Shown here in pieces: positions 5,981 to 8,987 of a stretch of DNA of 8,987 bases; the stretch's first letter is position 1; every line of letters starts with the position of its first letter. This stretch comes from Desulfobacula sp. (GTDB lineage Bacteria; Desulfobacterota; Desulfobacteria; Desulfobacterales; Desulfobacteraceae). The position numbers and the translations under genes are program-made. A model generated the notes under the pieces. The model did not search any database, was not told where the DNA came from, and saw only the letters and a program-made list of their open reading frames with translations. The DNA lies in NCBI GenBank assembly GCA_029940235.1, contig JAOZRI010000078.1, positions 1 to 8,987 on the forward strand, written 5' to 3'.

Positions 5981-5985
5981 CTCCC
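5981..5985 (-). promoter_or_regulatory. Ribosome binding site deciding the SH3b gene start
   Basis: GGGAG (within AAGGGAGA) on the minus strand lies 7 bases before the ATG at 5973. It fixes the start there rather than at the TTG at 5994. Confidence 0.8.
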
Positions 5986-6062
5986 TTGTTTCAACAGGCT
6001 GTAACAAAATACCAGTTGTCGATATGCAACAACCTGTCAAAATCTTTAACTATGCTGTCTCT

Positions 6063-8276
6063 TTAACCAACACCCAGCAATTTTCCAGTTTGATATACCA
6101 GAAAAGACATACCCCATGCAACCATAGTTGTATAAATCAAATTAAACCCTGCCCATTTTGCTGAAGCTTCCCTGTAAATTGTCACAACAGTAGCAAAACA
6201 AGGCACATACAATAAAACAAAAACCATCATTGACAATGCTGATATTGCGGTCATTCCCGATTGTTTAAGTGCTTTCTCAAGGGCTTTCCCCTCATCATTG
6301 CCAACCCCATATAACACACCCATGGTACTGACAACAACCTCTTTGGCAACAAAACCTGTAACAATCGCCACACTTGCCTGCCACCCTATTCCAATTGGTG
6401 CAAAAAAAGGTTCCAATGCTTTGCCAATTTGACCAATATATGATTTAGCAACCCGTTCTATCTCTCTTTTATTGTCAATATTCTTGATTGCTAAACTTAG
6501 TTGCCGGGTTAAATCCTCTAATTTGGTAGCATCTGCTCCAGTTATTTCCTGGGAAAACTCAGATTTTATTTTATCTATTTTTTTATCATAATCCACACTA
6601 TAGGAATTTGATCTTGGAAAACTTGAAAGTGCCCAGATAATAATTGAACCAACAAGAATCACCCCACCCATTTTTTTTAAAAACATTTTACTTCTGTCCC
6701 ACATATGGATCAAAAGGCTTTTGAGCATAGGCATTCTATATGGAGGCAATTCCATAATAAACGGAGCCTCTTCTCCCTTAAAAAAAACAGCCCTTAAAAG
6801 GCGTCCTGAAAGAATAGCTATGACAATACCTGTAAAATACAAAATAAATATAATGGTACCTGCCTGTTGCGCAAAAAAACTGCCGGCAAGTACAATATAA
6901 ACAGGAAGCTTGGCAGAACAGGACATGAAAGGTGTCATTAAAATCGTTAAAATCCTATCCCTGCGACTTTCCAATGTTCTGGTGGCCATAATAGCCGGCA
7001 CGCTGCACCCGAATCCCATTAGCATGGGAATAAATGATTTTCCGTGAAGCCCGGAAGTATGCATTACTCTATCCATTAAAAAAGCAGCCCTTGCCATATA
7101 ACCGGTATCTTCAAAAAGAGCGATACAAAAAAACAGAATAAGAATATTGGGAAGAAAAATCACAACACTGCCAATTCCAGCAATCACACCGTCTAATAAA
7201 AGATCTTTCAGCATGGATGCAGGCAGAGTTTTATCAAGCATTGAGCTGACTGCTGAGACAGATATCTCTATCCACTCCATGGGATATGCCCCAAGGCTGA
7301 ATGACAATTGAAACATGGCCCATATAAAAAAAATAAATACAGGAATTCCCAAAAATCTGTTTGTCAGTACAAGATCAATATTGCGTGATATATCAACTCT
7401 CTTAATTGCAAGCAGAGCTACACTCTCTTTTATCAATCCTGCAATAACACCATATCTATCCTCGGTAAGTACAATATCAAAATCATCATCAAACAAATCA
7501 TAAACTCTTTTGCGACACTCTTTTGCTGTCTCCAGAATCACTTTTGATGCCTGTTCTGGAACATGATCTTCTACCCGATTTAAATCTAAAGCTGGAGACG
7601 ACAGGTTTTTAAACCTGTTTTGAACAATTTTATCATCTTCAAGAATTTTAATTGCATTCCATCTCAAAGCACCATCAAAATTAATTTCACTTTCAAGAAT
7701 AGTTGTCTCAATCTTTGCAATACACTTTTCTATCTCTTTACTGTATTTTATATCTCGACTTTTTTTGCCATTATTAAATTGTCTGATTTCCTCAATTGCC
7801 GTCTTGATAAGAGTATCAATTCCCTTGTTTTTATTTCCAATGGTAAAAACAACAGGCAGTCCCAGCAGTTGTGATAATTTTTTTTCGTCAATTTTCATTC
7901 CCTTTGCCTGGGCAACATCTGCCATATTCAATACAAATAGAGCGGGACGTCCAAGTTCCATGATCTGAATGGCAAGGAAAAGACTTCTTTCAAGGCTTGA
8001 AGCATCAATTATATTAATAACAATATCTGGATTTTCATTTAAAATAAAATCCCTTGCTGTAATCTCTTCAATTGAAAATGGTGTAAGGCTGTATGTGCCT
8101 GGAAGGTCAACTATATTTAGATCATACTCTTTGTACTTTAACCTGCCCTCTTTTTTCTCCACAGTCACGCCAGGCCAGTTACCGACCTTCTGTCTTGCAC
8201 CTGTGAGATTATTAAATATAGTTGTCTTGCCGCAATTAGGGTTTCCTGCAAGGGCAATGGTTAAATTTTTTTTCAT
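6063..8276 (-). CDS. feoB: Ferrous iron transport protein B (FeoB)
   Basis: A 737-residue inner-membrane Fe(II) transporter with an N-terminal GTPase. G motifs: G1 GNPNCGKT (11-18), G2 T38, G3 DLPG (57-60), G4 NMAD (117-120), and a G5 region near 144-149. A helical GDI-like domain occupies about 170-285. The membrane part (about 305-737) holds both inverted gate repeats, with conserved cysteines in GFGCSVPA (C424) and PFMSCSAKLPVY (C453), and a C-terminal YVPCFATV (C693). A hydrophilic, helix-prone loop at about 556-615 separates the two halves, as in many FeoB proteins. Length and motifs are complete, so the protein should be functional. The ATG at 8276 starts one base after the stop of the Fur-FeoA fusion gene, implying translational coupling in one operon. 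Iron-responsive control is expected from the Fur domain encoded upstream; the promoter lies outside the window. Confidence 0.97.
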   Translation of the reverse strand: MKKNLTIALAGNPNCGKTTIFNNLTGARQKVGNWPGVTVEKKEGRLKYKEYDLNIVDLPGTYSLTPFSIEEITARDFILNENPDIVINIIDASSLERSLFLAIQIMELGRPALFVLNMADVAQAKGMKIDEKKLSQLLGLPVVFTIGNKNKGIDTLIKTAIEEIRQFNNGKKSRDIKYSKEIEKCIAKIETTILESEINFDGALRWNAIKILEDDKIVQNRFKNLSSPALDLNRVEDHVPEQASKVILETAKECRKRVYDLFDDDFDIVLTEDRYGVIAGLIKESVALLAIKRVDISRNIDLVLTNRFLGIPVFIFFIWAMFQLSFSLGAYPMEWIEISVSAVSSMLDKTLPASMLKDLLLDGVIAGIGSVVIFLPNILILFFCIALFEDTGYMARAAFLMDRVMHTSGLHGKSFIPMLMGFGCSVPAIMATRTLESRRDRILTILMTPFMSCSAKLPVYIVLAGSFFAQQAGTIIFILYFTGIVIAILSGRLLRAVFFKGEEAPFIMELPPYRMPMLKSLLIHMWDRSKMFLKKMGGVILVGSIIIWALSSFPRSNSYSVDYDKKIDKIKSEFSQEITGADATKLEDLTRQLSLAIKNIDNKREIERVAKSYIGQIGKALEPFFAPIGIGWQASVAIVTGFVAKEVVVSTMGVLYGVGNDEGKALEKALKQSGMTAISALSMMVFVLLYVPCFATVVTIYREASAKWAGFNLIYTTMVAWGMSFLVYQTGKLLGVG

Positions 8277-8277
8277 A

Positions 8278-8987
8278 TTATTCTTCTCTATATTTTACAT
8301 TCTCAACAAAAATGCTTGCAGCTTCTTCAACTCGCAAAGATATATGATATCCTTTAATTACAAGTTCAATTGGGTCTTTAAGGGGTGCATATTTTTCCAC
8401 ATATATTTTAGAACCTCTGTTAATACCCATTTCAAGCAGTCTGCGCCGCAAAAGTCCTTCTCCTGAAACTTTTTGAATGACTCCTTCCTGGCCTGTTTTC
8501 ATTTGACTTAGTAAAATGGATGATTGAACAGTATCCTTTGATTTGTACTCTGTTTTCCGATCTTTTATTGCCAGCTGATTAAAGGGCTGAACCCTTATTT
8601 TTTCTGCCATGCCCTTTCCAAGGACAAGACGATTTTCACCAACAGCAATTACAACCTGGCCACCAAAACCACTTGAAACAATTTCAATTAAGTCTCCCAG
8701 TTTAAGCCCCATGGAAGAGATACGAAGCTGCATATTTTTACCAGCTTCAAACTCTTTCACAATGAGTTTTTCTCCCTGTTTTGCCATATGCAATGAAACA
8801 AGAGTGTCCCGGGTTTTCAAGCATATCGAGCAGATACCATACAGCTCCATTTTATGCTGAAGCATTAAAAATCCATAAGCATCTGCAACTCTAAGCTGCT
8901 GTTTTTCTATGGCTTCATCTTTAAATTCAACAATATTACCGCATTTGGTACAAACCATATGATCGTGGTGCAACCCTAGGTGTCTAT
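8278..8987 (-). CDS. Fur-FeoA-FeoA fusion protein, 5' end outside the window
   Basis: The frame is open to the right edge, so the gene is partial at its 5' end; 235 complete codons are visible, starting RHLGLHHDHMVCTKCG. Residues 1-57 of this part are the C-terminal dimerisation half of a Fur-family regulator: the HHDH metal ligands (6-9), CTKC (12-15), IVEFKDEAIE, then LQHKMELYGICSIC with the second CxxC (52-55). Two FeoA (SH3-like) domains follow: FeoA-1 at about 62-133 (MQLRISSMGLKLGD, LVLGKGMAEKIRV) and FeoA-2 at about 157-231 (LLRRRLLEMGINRGS, APLKDPIELVIKGYHISLR). FeoA normally is a separate small cytoplasmic partner of FeoB, and Fur is a separate Fe(II)-dependent repressor. Here all are one chain, one base upstream of feoB. 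The DNA-binding winged helix should lie just beyond the edge. A TTG at 8973 is an internal leucine codon, not a start. Confidence 0.9.
   Translation of the reverse strand, partial: RHLGLHHDHMVCTKCGNIVEFKDEAIEKQQLRVADAYGFLMLQHKMELYGICSICLKTRDTLVSLHMAKQGEKLIVKEFEAGKNMQLRISSMGLKLGDLIEIVSSGFGGQVVIAVGENRLVLGKGMAEKIRVQPFNQLAIKDRKTEYKSKDTVQSSILLSQMKTGQEGVIQKVSGEGLLRRRLLEMGINRGSKIYVEKYAPLKDPIELVIKGYHISLRVEEAASIFVENVKYREE

Noticed and set aside
6015..6033. Short inverted repeat GTTGT/ACAAC in the feoB-SH3b gap as a terminator
   Set aside because: Only 5 bp with an 8-9-base loop and no adjacent T run on the minus strand, so it is too weak to call.
7969..8466. A 165-codon open frame on the plus strand antisense to feoB and the Fur-FeoA gene
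   Set aside because: It lies wholly opposite two well-supported genes; the composition is what antisense reading of AT-rich coding DNA gives, with no recognisable domain.
8278..8973. Treating the TTG at 8973 as the start of a stand-alone 231-residue protein
   Set aside because: The frame stays open through the window edge, and the preceding codons (RHLG) together with HHDH match the middle of a Fur protein, so the gene continues upstream.
1..8987. tRNA, rRNA, CRISPR arrays, insertion sequences or prophage genes
   Set aside because: No cloverleaf or rRNA-like sequence, no regularly spaced direct repeats, and no transposase, integrase or phage protein motifs were seen on either strand.

Overview
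The window is AT-rich and looks like chromosomal DNA of a Gram-negative anaerobe. A Desulfobacterota/Desulfobacterales-type sulfate reducer is my best guess. The basis is a type IV pilus PilM, an NtrC-type two-component pair, a Feo ferrous-iron system with tandem FeoA domains, and the base composition. This placement is inference; no rRNA or marker gene is present.

Layout. Positions 27-1082 (minus) hold pilM, the cytoplasmic actin-like protein of the type IV pilus inner-membrane complex; the rest of the cluster would lie beyond the left edge. A divergent intergenic region (1083-1288) carries a near-consensus sigma70 promoter with an overlapping inverted repeat. It is followed on the plus strand by a membrane sensor histidine kinase (1289-2704) and a sigma54-activating response regulator (2719-4080), evidently one operon.

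The 551-base gap at 4081-4631, between convergent genes, is the most interesting part. It holds two GTTCA-N6-TGAAC dyads, a very good sigma54 (-24/-12) promoter at 4380-4396, a predicted transcript of about 82 nt with a 5' hairpin and a U/C-rich linker, and a perfect 18-bp-stem intrinsic terminator. A separate 89-bp imperfect palindrome centred on a GTACTATAGTAC core follows. I read this as a candidate sigma54-dependent small RNA controlled by the adjacent two-component system, analogous in arrangement to cbrAB-crcZ of Pseudomonas.

The right half is all on the minus strand. Read in transcription order it has: the 3' part of a Fur-FeoA-FeoA fusion gene (8278-8987, 5' end outside the window); feoB, the ferrous iron transporter (6063-8276, one base after the fusion gene); a secreted tandem SH3b protein (5515-5973); and a membrane-anchored TPR/YfgM-like protein (4632-5312). 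The first two form an apparently self-regulated iron uptake operon, with a Fur-type sensor and the FeoA accessory domains in one polypeptide next to the transporter. The links of the SH3b and TPR genes to iron uptake are not established by the sequence.
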